64,000 nucleotides of DNA from Duganella flavida. Its GTDB lineage: Bacteria > Pseudomonadota > Gammaproteobacteria > Burkholderiales > Burkholderiaceae_D. A program made the position numbers and the translations under genes. Positions 27,052-35,326 of this stretch are shown piece after piece; positions within the stretch are counted from its first letter, which is position 1, and every line of letters starts with the position of its first letter. The stretch lies in the NCBI RefSeq assembly GCF_009857445.1, contig NZ_WWCN01000012.1:168516-232515 (forward strand). Direction: 5' to 3'. Below the pieces are notes generated by a model. That model was not told the origin of the DNA and did no database searches. It was given only the letters and a program-made list of their open reading frames with translations.

Positions 27052-28698
27052 TTAGTATGTGCCGAGCTTCACCTTCAACACTACCGGGTTGCCGGTCAGG
27101 TTGAGGCCATAGTCGGTTTGATCGCCGTTCCAGTTGCGTTCCATGATCCATTTTCCGGCAGCGTCGTAGTGTCCTTCTTCCACGCGCGCCCACATCGACG
27201 GCTTGCCTTCCGCATGATCGATCTTCACGCGCGCGCGCTGGCCAATGATGATGAATTCATTGTCGCTGATCTGCGCGATGGCCGCGCCGCCGTTTGGCGA
27301 TTCAGTACCTGCAGGCAGATCCTTGATGTGCTTGAAGTATTCGCGCTCGCCGAACTGCCACTCGCGGAACGAGATGGTGGCCTTCCAGCCTTTCATGTCC
27401 AAGGTTTGCGGCTGACGGTCGTCGCCCTCGGCCACGCCGTAGGTGCGGCCTTCAAACGACCACTTGGCCCACTGGCGTTCCATCGGGCGGAAGGCAGCGT
27501 AGATTTTTCCGAACGGCTCCACCATCGTTTTATCGGTGGCCTTATGGCCGAGCGGATAATTGCTGTAGTCCGCATAGTCGATACCAAACGGCGAGAAACC
27601 GATGGCGCCACGGCCCAGCACCAGCCAGGTGTAGCGCACGTACTCCGGCGCGTTGCTCATCTCCGGCACCATCAGCGGATTATCCTTGCGCTGGAAGTGA
27701 TTGAGCGAGGCGGTGAATTTTTTCCAGTCCGGACCATAGATATCCGGGCCGGCGAAATCGATATGCGGCGCGGCGGCGCGATAGATATCGATCACGTCGT
27801 AGGTCGGGCCGCCGCTGGCAAAGTTCTCGTGCCATGGCTTGATTGGATCTTCGGTCGAATCGCGCTGCGAATTATTCACGTACATCGGCAGGTTGTAGAC
27901 CGCGCGGCCAGCCTTGGCGATTTCCTCGATGTAGCTGGCGATGGAGTAAGCGTGGAAGTACTCATCGGCGTAGTCACCGTAGACCTGCTTCCATGTGCCA
28001 CTGGCAGCCAGTGGTACCGGGGATTTTTTATGCGCCAGAACGACGGCAGGCACCGGCTGGTTAAACTGTGCTTCCGCCTTCGGCGCGTAGTCGCGCGCAA
28101 AGCCGTAGGTGCCGACTTCGTTCTCGACCTGCATCATGATGACGGTGCGCTGCGCCTCGTCGATTTTCTTGATGTGGTCCATCAGTGCCACGAAGGCCTT
28201 CTTGTCGGCCTTCAGCGTCTCTTCGCCTTGCGGCGACAGGCAGTAAGTGATCTTGCCGTCCTTGGACACCATGCGCGGGAAGCGCGCATTATTGAACTTG
28301 ACCCACTCCGGCGCGTAATTGGCGCCAGTGTTCTTCCAGGTGCCGAACCACAGCAGCACCAGCTTCACTTTATTCTTGCGTGCTTCAGCTACCAGCGTGT
28401 CGACGTAGCTGAAATCGAATTTTCCTTCTACCTGCTCGATCTGTTCCCATGCCACCGGGATTTCGAGTGTGTTGGCATTCATGTCCTTGATCGCCGCGAA
28501 GACCTTGTTCAAGGCCAGCGGATAGTTACTGGAATTCTGCGCCTGACCACCGAGGATGACGAAGGGCGCGCCGTCCACCATCAAGGCGAAACGGCCGTCC
28601 TTCTTCACGATCTGCGGTATTTCCGAGGCGGCCGCCGCGCCAGCTGCGGCCATCATAAAACTGAGGGTGGTAACAAGCTGGCGGGCGGATTGCTTCAT
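27052..28698 (-). CDS. Glycoside hydrolase family 35 beta-galactosidase, DUF5597 type
   Basis: A 548-residue exported enzyme (signal within residues 1-24). GH35 catalytic glutamates are present: acid/base Glu194 in QVENEVGTYG and nucleophile Glu346 in MVPEMSNAPEY. The N-terminal FVILGGQAQNSSNYPLALNK and the C-terminal DUF5597-like region match the Cellvibrio Bgl35A group, which removes galactose from xyloglucan oligosaccharides. It starts 18 bp after the TonB receptor stop and is followed by GH31 after 21 bp, so it belongs to the same operon. Confidence 0.88.
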   Translation of the reverse strand: MKQSARQLVTTLSFMMAAAGAAAASEIPQIVKKDGRFALMVDGAPFVILGGQAQNSSNYPLALNKVFAAIKDMNANTLEIPVAWEQIEQVEGKFDFSYVDTLVAEARKNKVKLVLLWFGTWKNTGANYAPEWVKFNNARFPRMVSKDGKITYCLSPQGEETLKADKKAFVALMDHIKKIDEAQRTVIMMQVENEVGTYGFARDYAPKAEAQFNQPVPAVVLAHKKSPVPLAASGTWKQVYGDYADEYFHAYSIASYIEEIAKAGRAVYNLPMYVNNSQRDSTEDPIKPWHENFASGGPTYDVIDIYRAAAPHIDFAGPDIYGPDWKKFTASLNHFQRKDNPLMVPEMSNAPEYVRYTWLVLGRGAIGFSPFGIDYADYSNYPLGHKATDKTMVEPFGKIYAAFRPMERQWAKWSFEGRTYGVAEGDDRQPQTLDMKGWKATISFREWQFGEREYFKHIKDLPAGTESPNGGAAIAQISDNEFIIIGQRARVKIDHAEGKPSMWARVEEGHYDAAGKWIMERNWNGDQTDYGLNLTGNPVVLKVKLGTY

Positions 28699-28716
28699 CT
28701 AGATAAAACCTTTCAA

Positions 28717-31700
28717 TTAAAAGTCATAGCTCAGTTTTGCGACCACGCGGCGACCAGTCTTGAACCACGCGCGACCCATCATACCGACATTTTGCTGCAT
28801 CAGCTGCTTGTAGGTCGAATCGGTCAAGTTCTGTGCTTCCAGGCCCAATTGCAGCTTGTCGGTGAACTTGTAGAACATCGATGCATCCAGCTGACCATAA
28901 GCATCCGACCAGGTAGGCAGCGCCCATGCGACATTGTGCTGGCCGTAGGTCGGGCTGGCAGGATTGGAATCCAGGCCGTCGGTGCCTTGGGTGCCGTTGA
29001 CGTTCACTGCTTGCAGCGATTTCGAACGCCAGTTGTAAGCCAGACGTGCCGAGATCGGGCCTTTGTCGTACAACAGCGCCAGGTTATACGATTGGCGCGA
29101 CAGGTTTTCCAGCGGCAGATTGCCGAAGGTCGTACCGTCGGTGTCGCAACCATTCAAATTCAGGTTGACGTTGTCCGCCGTATTCCCGCCCGAGCAGTAT
29201 TTCTGGTACACCGACTTGTACAAATCGCGCTTGCTGTCCACGAAAGTGAAGTTGGCTTGCACGCCCAGGCCGGACCACGCGCCTGGCAGCTTGTCGAAGT
29301 ACTGCTGGTATGCCAGTTCCACACCGCGCGCATGGCCCTTGGCGCCGTTGACTGGACCGGTAACGGTGAAGTCATGCAGTTTGCCAGCGGTATCCGGCAG
29401 TTGCTGGATGTAGCTCTGATTGATGATGATATCTTTCAGGCGCTTGTTGAACACTGCCATGGTGAGCGAACCAGTCGGCGCGAAGTACCACTCTGCCGTC
29501 AAGTCGATCTGCTTGGAGGTGGTAGGACGCAGCAGCGGATTGCCCGAACCTTTACCCGTCAGGCTTACGCTGTTGACGGTGGTGACACCGGTCGCAGTAT
29601 TGGTCGAGCTGCTGGCCGATTCCGACAACTCGGTGTAGCCCTGCAGCTGCGTGAAGTCAGGACGCGACAGTGCCGAGGCAATCGCCAGGCGGAACTGCAG
29701 CGTATCGCTGGCCTTCATGCGCAGGTTCAGACTAGGCAGCACATTGTGGTAGTCGTTCTGGTAGTTTTGAACCTGCGCGAACGGCGCAATATTCGGCACC
29801 GGTACGCCAACCTGGACACCACCGGTAGGTGCGGTCGAGGTGAACACGGTGTAGCCGCGTGCAGACGAATCGGTTTTCACATAGCGCACGCCGACGTTAC
29901 CATCGATCGGATATTTCAGGTCATCCCAACCGAAGCGCAGCTGGCTGTACATCGCTTTGGTTTTTTCCGACTGGTCGTTGGTACCAGCATAGTTGGTCGG
30001 ACCGAAAGTCGCCTGCTGCCATGGGGCGCACGAGTTGGTTGGGCTGACCTCGCGGCACAGGATGTCGTGATAGGTGTGCAGCTGTGCGTAGCTGCCTGGG
30101 AAGCCTTGCGCCAGCGAGACGTTCGGGAACACCACGGCAGGCACCGACACGCCACCGTTGAAGAAGTTATTGAACGAGTGCAGATTGGTGTTGCCGCTGA
30201 AGCGCGGATCACCCAGATACGCCAGGCCGCTGATGTTCCAGCCGATCTGCCAAGGCTGGGTGATGGCCGACCAGTTGTAGCTTGGGTTGGAGTTCTGCGT
30301 TACCGCATCGCGGTCGGTCAGACGCACGCCAAAGCGGATATCGCGCAGCACTGGGTTATCGAAGTCGTATTTGACGTCGGTCTTCCATGCGGTTTCATTC
30401 GCCTTGCTCTGGTCCAGGTGTTCCATCGTGAACGCCCAGTAGTAATTCTTTGGATCGGCAAGGTAAGCGCGGCCGGCATCGGTGAACAGGATCTTCGGCA
30501 CTTTGCCGGTCAGGTCCAGTGTTTCGCTTGGCATGGTCACACCGGTGGCGACGGTGGAATCGACGCTGTGGGTAGTGGCCTTGATGTGCTGGAGGTCCGT
30601 GGTGACGGTCCAGTTGTCATGACGCCAGCGCAGGTTCCACGACAAATCGGTGGTATCGGACTTGCGATTCGAGGTACGGGTATCGTCGCCGAAGTTGATG
30701 CCGCCGTCGGTCGGATCGGTCAGGGTACCGGTCAGCAGCGCGCCCTTGGAGTTGAAGGTGGCGTCCGGCGAAACCTTGATGTTGTATGGGCTGGACTGGG
30801 CGAAGATCGCCTGCTCGTCCCACTGCATCTGGTACTTGGATTTGAAGTAGGTCACGCTGCTGGACCAGTCATCTTTCTTCCATTGGAAGGCGCCGTAAGC
30901 ACCTTCGCGCTTGCGGTTGAATTCCAGCGTGCGCCATTGCGCGCCCTTCGGCACGAACACGGTGTTGCCCTTGGCGTCTTTCAGTGGGTAGTAAGGCTCG
31001 ACCTGGAACGCGTCGGTGCGGGTACCGCTTTCCGAATAAGCCAGGTCCAGCAAGGCGCCCACTTCACCGATCGGGGTTTTCCAGCGGTTCGATACCAGGC
31101 CCGATGCCGATGGCGAGGTCTTGCCCTTCTTCAGTTCCGACCAGGTACGGTCAGCCGAAACCGAGGCCTTGAAGCCTTTGTAATCGAACGGCATGGCAGT
31201 TTTCAGGTTGACCAAGCCGCCGACAGCGCCTTCGATCTGCTCTGCCGATGGGTTTTTGTAGATGTCCACGCCGGACACCAGCTCCGGTGGCACATCCTCG
31301 AAGTTCAGCGAACGGCCACCGTTGGCGGAGAACGAATCGCGGCCGTTCAGTTCCGAACGTACGTAGCTCAAGCCGCGGATCGACACGCCCGAACCTTCGA
31401 CCGAGAAGTGCTCCGGGTCGCCCTTGGACATGGTGCGGTCGATGGTCACACCGACCACGCGTTGCAGCACCTCGGTCACCGAGCGGTCCGGCAGTTTGCC
31501 CATGTCTTCGGCGACGATGGAGTCGACGATTTCATCGGAGTTCTGTTTGATTTTCTGCGCCGACTGCAGCGCTGCGCGCTGGCCGGTTACAATCACCGCG
31601 ACCGGTTCGGCAGCTGCGGTTTCAGGTTTAGGTGCATCAGTCGTCTGGGCCACGGCTGCGCCGCTCAGCATCATCGTCATCTGGGCCAGGCCCATTGCGA

Positions 31701-31725
31701 TAGCCGTTTTTTTGAGGTGTTTCAT
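28717..31725 (-). CDS. TonB-dependent receptor for oligosaccharide uptake
   Basis: A 1002-residue outer-membrane receptor with signal peptide (MKHLKKTAIAMGLAQMTMMLSGAAVAQ), TonB-box region and plug domain (SDEIVDSIVAEDMGKLPDRSVTEVLQ; VSGVDIYKNPSAEQIEGAVGG), then a barrel ending LSYDF with C-terminal Phe. The style is that of the large carbohydrate receptors of Xanthomonas, Caulobacter and Massilia. It heads the operon with five glycoside hydrolases, and a copy of the 34-bp locus motif lies upstream, so xyloglucan oligosaccharides are the inferred substrate. Confidence 0.92.
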   Translation of the reverse strand: MKHLKKTAIAMGLAQMTMMLSGAAVAQTTDAPKPETAAAEPVAVIVTGQRAALQSAQKIKQNSDEIVDSIVAEDMGKLPDRSVTEVLQRVVGVTIDRTMSKGDPEHFSVEGSGVSIRGLSYVRSELNGRDSFSANGGRSLNFEDVPPELVSGVDIYKNPSAEQIEGAVGGLVNLKTAMPFDYKGFKASVSADRTWSELKKGKTSPSASGLVSNRWKTPIGEVGALLDLAYSESGTRTDAFQVEPYYPLKDAKGNTVFVPKGAQWRTLEFNRKREGAYGAFQWKKDDWSSSVTYFKSKYQMQWDEQAIFAQSSPYNIKVSPDATFNSKGALLTGTLTDPTDGGINFGDDTRTSNRKSDTTDLSWNLRWRHDNWTVTTDLQHIKATTHSVDSTVATGVTMPSETLDLTGKVPKILFTDAGRAYLADPKNYYWAFTMEHLDQSKANETAWKTDVKYDFDNPVLRDIRFGVRLTDRDAVTQNSNPSYNWSAITQPWQIGWNISGLAYLGDPRFSGNTNLHSFNNFFNGGVSVPAVVFPNVSLAQGFPGSYAQLHTYHDILCREVSPTNSCAPWQQATFGPTNYAGTNDQSEKTKAMYSQLRFGWDDLKYPIDGNVGVRYVKTDSSARGYTVFTSTAPTGGVQVGVPVPNIAPFAQVQNYQNDYHNVLPSLNLRMKASDTLQFRLAIASALSRPDFTQLQGYTELSESASSSTNTATGVTTVNSVSLTGKGSGNPLLRPTTSKQIDLTAEWYFAPTGSLTMAVFNKRLKDIIINQSYIQQLPDTAGKLHDFTVTGPVNGAKGHARGVELAYQQYFDKLPGAWSGLGVQANFTFVDSKRDLYKSVYQKYCSGGNTADNVNLNLNGCDTDGTTFGNLPLENLSRQSYNLALLYDKGPISARLAYNWRSKSLQAVNVNGTQGTDGLDSNPASPTYGQHNVAWALPTWSDAYGQLDASMFYKFTDKLQLGLEAQNLTDSTYKQLMQQNVGMMGRAWFKTGRRVVAKLSYDF

Positions 31726-32033
31726 CTGCGCTCTCCAAAGTTATACGAACTACATGGCTCATTGGCCATTTGTTATTGATATGGACGTCGTCTGTGGGGG
31801 ATTCAAAATGCGAGGTGTGAGCTACCCCGACGGCGCTGAAAAGCGCAGTAATGTGGTCTTCATTGATGTCGTCTCGCTCGCTGTTTATTTTTATCGCTGC
31901 TGCCAGCTGGCCGGGTGCCAGTGCGCGCGATTTTGAATCATTGTGCTTTTTACTAAACGAGCTCGCAATTGCGAAATTCACCAAGCGCGCGAATGATAAT
32001 AAGCAATCGTCGCGCGCAGCCTACAAATGCAAA
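31726..32033. other. Intergenic region upstream of the TonB receptor
   Basis: This stretch of about 310 bp contains no convincing gene; short frames here lack ribosome-binding sites and homology-like motifs. It holds the promoter and leader of the TonB receptor operon and operator copy B at 31964-31997. The roughly 240 bp between the operator and the start codon are unusually long for this locus and could include a regulatory leader, but I see no clear riboswitch or hairpin in it. Confidence 0.5.
31964..31997 (-). promoter_or_regulatory. 34-bp xyloglucan/xylose-locus operator motif, copy B (TonB receptor operon)
   Basis: Ungapped copy of a motif shared with 33953-33986 and 38689-38722. All three agree at 24 of 34 positions, with blocks CGCAATT, GAAA, TCACCAA and TGAT on the plus strand. 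This copy lies about 240 bp upstream of the TonB receptor start. XylR, encoded within the locus, is the inferred binding protein. Confidence 0.65.
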
Positions 32034-32056
32034 GGGCCCGCTGCTGCGGGCCCTGT
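32031..32056 (-). terminator. Rho-independent terminator-like hairpin after xylF
   Basis: GGGCCCGC (32034-32041) pairs perfectly with GCGGGCCC (32046-32053) around a four-base loop. Read on the minus strand it is followed by TTTGCATTTG, a weak U-rich tail. It lies 22 bp after the xylF stop, separating xylF from the TonB receptor operon. Confidence 0.7.
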
Positions 32057-32075
32057 CAACGGAAATTACGAAACT

Positions 32076-33080
32076 TTACTTGATGCCGAGTTGTGCTTGC
32101 GTGTAGAAGCCGTCCTTCACCACCAGGTCCACATTCGACTTGGTCAGCGCGATCGGTTTCAGGAACACCGAATCCACTTCCTTGAAGCCGTTGTTGTACT
32201 TGGCGTTGTAGCCCGGCTTCTCGTTACGCACCAGCTGCACCGACAGCTTAGCCGCTTCCGATGCGATCAGCTTCAGTGGTTTGTAGACGGTCAGCGTCTG
32301 TGTGCCGGCGATCACGCGCTTCACTGCGGCGAGGTCGGAGTCCTGTCCCGACACAGCCACTTTGCCATCCAGCTTTTGCGCAGCAAGCGCCTGGATTGCG
32401 CCGCCAGCGGTAGCGTCGTTCGATGCAACCACGGCGTCGATCTTGTTGCCGTTAGCGGTCAGCGCATTTTCAACGATGGACATCGCTTCGGACGGACTCC
32501 AGTCCTTGACCCACTGCTTGCCCACTACTTTGACGTCGCCCTTGTCGATCAAAGGTTGCAGCACTTTCAGCTGGCCTTCACGCAGCATCTTGGCGTTGCT
32601 GTCGGTCGGTGCGCCGCCCAGCAAGTAGAAGTTGCCCTTCGGTTTGGCCGCCAGTACGCCTTGCGCCTGCAGCTGGCCGACCATATTGTTATCGAACGAG
32701 ATGTAGGCGTCGATGTCGGCGTTCATGATCAAACGGTCATACGAGACTACCTTGATCTTGGCTTTCTTCGCTTCGCGCACGGCGTTGGTCAGCACGGTGG
32801 CGTTGTAGGGAACGATGACCAGCACGTCGACACCGCGCGAGATCAGGTTCTCAATCTGCGCGATCTGGCGCTGCTCGCTGGCGTCCGCCGATTGCACGAA
32901 CACCTTGGCGCCCTGCTGCTCGGCGGCGGCGACGAAGTAGTCGCGGTCGCGCGCCCAGCGTTCCAGACGCAGGTCGTCGATGGAAAAGCCGATCTTGGGA
33001 TTCTTCGCGTCCGCCATCGCGTTACCGCCGGCGCACGCCATCATGACGGCGATAGCCGCCGTGCTCAGGATTTTCTTCAT
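32076..33080 (-). CDS. xylF: D-xylose ABC transporter substrate-binding protein
   Basis: A 334-residue periplasmic binding protein of the ribose/xylose type (signal MKKILSTAAIAVMMACAGGNAMA). XylF-typical segments are IGFSIDDLRLERWARDRDYF, VLVIVPYNATVL, VVSYDRLIMNADIDAYISFDN and AVVASNDATAGGAIQAL. It would bind D-xylose released by the locus enzymes. No ATPase (XylG) or permease (XylH) gene is adjacent; a terminator follows directly. Either partners are encoded elsewhere or the protein has another role. It starts 42 bp after the xylose dehydrogenase stop. Confidence 0.9.
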   Translation of the reverse strand: MKKILSTAAIAVMMACAGGNAMADAKNPKIGFSIDDLRLERWARDRDYFVAAAEQQGAKVFVQSADASEQRQIAQIENLISRGVDVLVIVPYNATVLTNAVREAKKAKIKVVSYDRLIMNADIDAYISFDNNMVGQLQAQGVLAAKPKGNFYLLGGAPTDSNAKMLREGQLKVLQPLIDKGDVKVVGKQWVKDWSPSEAMSIVENALTANGNKIDAVVASNDATAGGAIQALAAQKLDGKVAVSGQDSDLAAVKRVIAGTQTLTVYKPLKLIASEAAKLSVQLVRNEKPGYNAKYNNGFKEVDSVFLKPIALTKSNVDLVVKDGFYTQAQLGIK

Positions 33081-33122
33081 TGTTTCAGTCTCCAGTTTTA
33101 GTTCTGCGTTCCGTATGGTACA

Positions 33123-33902
33123 TCAGGCGCCGTACCATCCCGCATCCACATAGTACTCGCGGCCGGAGCAGCGTGCCGCACTATCGGAAGCGAGGAACAG
33201 CGCCAGCGCCGCCACATCGCCGATCTCCACGCGCTGCGGCAGGCATTGGCCCGCCAGGATGCGCGCTTCCTCTTCCGGCGTATGCCACAGCGCTTCCTGG
33301 CGTGGCGTGCGCACACCACCCGGAATGATGGCGTTGACGCGGATGTTATCGCCGCCAAGATCACGCGCCATACCGCGCGTCATACCTTCGATGGCGGCTT
33401 TGGCGGCCATGTATAGCGTAAGATCAGGCAGCGCAAGGTGCCAGGAGATGGAGCTGAAATTCAGGATCACGCCGCCGCCCTTGGCCTGCATGCCCGCCAC
33501 CACGGCCTGCGAGCAGAAATAGATGTGCCGCAGGTTCACCGCCATGCGGTTTTCCCAGTACGCCGGTGTGACTTCCTTGATGGTGTGGCGGTCGTCGTTG
33601 GCCGCGTTGTTAATCAGGATGTCGACCGTGCCGATCTCCTTGAACACGCGCGCGACTTTATCGAGATCGGTGAGATCGCAGTGCAGGTACGAAGGCGGAA
33701 CCGGCAGCGACGACAAGCGCTCCTGCAGCGCGCGCGAATCCTTTTCTGCGATATCGAGGAAAGTAACCTTTGCGCCTTGCTGCGCAAAGGCTTCGACGAT
33801 GCCGGCGCCGATGCCGCTACCGCCGCCGGTAATGACCACGCGCTTGCCCGCGAGGCTGGGATAGATCGCCTGCTCGCGCGGCGTATTCACATTATTATTC
33901 AA
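33123..33902 (-). CDS. xylB: NAD-dependent D-xylose 1-dehydrogenase (SDR family, XylB type)
   Basis: A 259-residue short-chain dehydrogenase with cofactor motif TGGGSGIG, the structural motif NNAAND, catalytic Ser (ILNFSSISWHL) and YxxxK (YMAAK). The segments YPSLAGKRVVITGGGSG, NDDRH and NLRHIYFCSQAVV closely follow the Caulobacter xylose dehydrogenase XylB, which oxidises D-xylose to xylonolactone in the Weimberg/Dahms route. Later enzymes of that pathway are not in this window. Operator copy A is 51-84 bp upstream of its start. Confidence 0.85.
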   Translation of the reverse strand: MNNNVNTPREQAIYPSLAGKRVVITGGGSGIGAGIVEAFAQQGAKVTFLDIAEKDSRALQERLSSLPVPPSYLHCDLTDLDKVARVFKEIGTVDILINNAANDDRHTIKEVTPAYWENRMAVNLRHIYFCSQAVVAGMQAKGGGVILNFSSISWHLALPDLTLYMAAKAAIEGMTRGMARDLGGDNIRVNAIIPGGVRTPRQEALWHTPEEEARILAGQCLPQRVEIGDVAALALFLASDSAARCSGREYYVDAGWYGA

Positions 33903-33952
33903 GGTCTCATCTCCAAAGTAGCTGAAGAATTTTGACCCGCTTAAACATTAGC

Positions 33953-33986
33953 CGCAATTATGAAAATCACCAATTGCGGTCATGAT
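33953..33986 (-). promoter_or_regulatory. 34-bp locus operator motif, copy A (xylose dehydrogenase)
   Basis: Ungapped copy with blocks CGCAATTATGAAA, TCACCAA and TGAT. It abuts the stop codon of xylR (33987-33989) and ends 51 bp upstream of the xylose dehydrogenase start, so it controls the xylB-xylF unit. Confidence 0.65.
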
Positions 33987-35207
33987 TTACGCTGCCAGTT
34001 CGGGCGGCGGCAATGCCGATCCATCATCGACAATGCCCATCATGGCGCGGTCCTGGTAGGTGCGCGGCGTGCATCCGAGTTCGCGCTTGAACACTGCATG
34101 CATGTACTGCACCGAGGTGAAGCCGCAGCACAGCGCCACCTCGGCGATGCTGCGCTCCCCGCGCGCCAGCATCGACGTCGCCGCATCGAGCTTGAAGCGC
34201 AGGATCACATCATGCACGCTGCAATTGAGCTCCTGCCGGAAGTAGGACTCCAGCGACGAACGCGAGATACCCACATACTCCGCCACCTGGTGCGTCTTGA
34301 TGCCCTGGCAGGCGTACTGGCGAATGAAGTGGCGCGCACGCATCACGTTCGGATGCTTGGGCGCTTCATGCTGGGTCGAGGCCAGCACGTTGATGCCGAC
34401 CGGCGGCACCAGCACGCGCGTGCCGCTCATGCGCACGCCGTGCAGCATCTGATCCAGCAGGTGGGCGGCGGTGCGGCCCATCTCCTGCGCGCCTTGAATC
34501 ACGGAGCTCAATGGAATGCGGGTCAGCATGCGCGCCAGCGGATCGTTGTCGATGCCGATTAGCGCCACCTGCTCCGGCACTGCAATGCCGGCCATGATAC
34601 AAGCCTGCATCAGCTGGCGCGCACGCGCATCGGTGACGGCGATGATGCCGACTGGCTTGGGAAGGCTATGCAGCCACTGGATCTGCTGCTCCACCGCCTC
34701 GTCCCACGACGGCGCGCTGGTGCCCAGGCCGCGATAGATATGCGGCTCCATTTTGTCCTGCTTCATGAGCGAGCAGAAAGCGTGCTCGCGCTCCTGCGCC
34801 CAGCGGTTTTCCTGCGCTTCCGGCAGCGAGAACATGGCGAAGTGGCGCAGGCCGGCCTCGATCAAATGATCGCGCGCCATTTTAATCAGCTTGAAGTTGT
34901 CGGTGGCGACATAAGGTACGTCCTCAGGATAGGCCCTCTGATTTTCGTACGAGCCCCCCACCGCCACCACCGGGATGCGGGTGCGAGTCAGGGCCTCGGC
35001 CACGGCGGGATCGTCAAAGTCGGCGATGATGCCGTCGCCCTGCCAGCGCTCGATGCCGGGCAGGCGCAGGCGGAAGTCTTCTTCCAAAAATAGATCCCAC
35101 GCCGCGCGCGTGGAACTCAGGTACGCGGCCACGCCTGCGATGACCTCGCGATCAAATATCTTATTTGCATTAAACAGCAGCGCAATCCGGTGTGACTTCA
35201 TCTGCAT
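33987..35207 (-). CDS. xylR: XylR-type AraC family transcriptional regulator with periplasmic-binding-like sensor domain
   Basis: A protein of about 406 residues. The N-terminal 280 residues form a LacI-like sugar-binding domain without its own HTH (HRIALLFNANKIFDREVIAGVAAYL; VPYVATDNFKLIKMARDHLI; VALIGIDNDPLARML). The C-terminal 100 residues form the AraC DNA-binding domain (VAEYVGISRSSLESYFRQEL; ALCCGFTSVQYMHAVFKRELG). This is the architecture of E. coli XylR, the D-xylose-responsive activator. The start at 35207 (MQMKSHRI) is chosen by homology to the XylR N-terminus; 35201 is nearly as good, and the longer frame from 35297 is rejected. It is the natural candidate to bind the three 34-bp motifs. 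Confidence 0.9.
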   Translation of the reverse strand: MQMKSHRIALLFNANKIFDREVIAGVAAYLSSTRAAWDLFLEEDFRLRLPGIERWQGDGIIADFDDPAVAEALTRTRIPVVAVGGSYENQRAYPEDVPYVATDNFKLIKMARDHLIEAGLRHFAMFSLPEAQENRWAQEREHAFCSLMKQDKMEPHIYRGLGTSAPSWDEAVEQQIQWLHSLPKPVGIIAVTDARARQLMQACIMAGIAVPEQVALIGIDNDPLARMLTRIPLSSVIQGAQEMGRTAAHLLDQMLHGVRMSGTRVLVPPVGINVLASTQHEAPKHPNVMRARHFIRQYACQGIKTHQVAEYVGISRSSLESYFRQELNCSVHDVILRFKLDAATSMLARGERSIAEVALCCGFTSVQYMHAVFKRELGCTPRTYQDRAMMGIVDDGSALPPPELAA

Positions 35208-35297
35208 TTCGACTACCCCGATCCGAGACGTATGTGCCCTTTTAAAGGTTACATCCCACCCGGATGGTGCAGATATGAAAAATTTCGCTTTATCCAT

Positions 35298-35313
35298 AAC
35301 GAAATTAACTAAA
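35298..35313 (-). promoter_or_regulatory. Possible degenerate XylR site upstream of xylR
   Basis: The segment around 35298-35313 contains GAAATTAACTAAA, matching the central part of the 34-bp motif (GAAATTCACCAAT) at about 11 of 16 positions. It lies about 90 bp upstream of xylR and might give autoregulation. The match is too weak to be firm. Confidence 0.25.
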
Positions 35314-35326
35314 TTCTTTAAAGAAA

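Noticed and set aside
25249..31779. Very long plus-strand open frame (2176 codons) across the GH35, GH31 and TonB receptor genes
   Set aside because: It is antisense to three well-supported genes with signal peptides and catalytic motifs. Its His/Arg/Val-rich composition is that expected from the complement of high-GC coding DNA, and it has no domain motifs.
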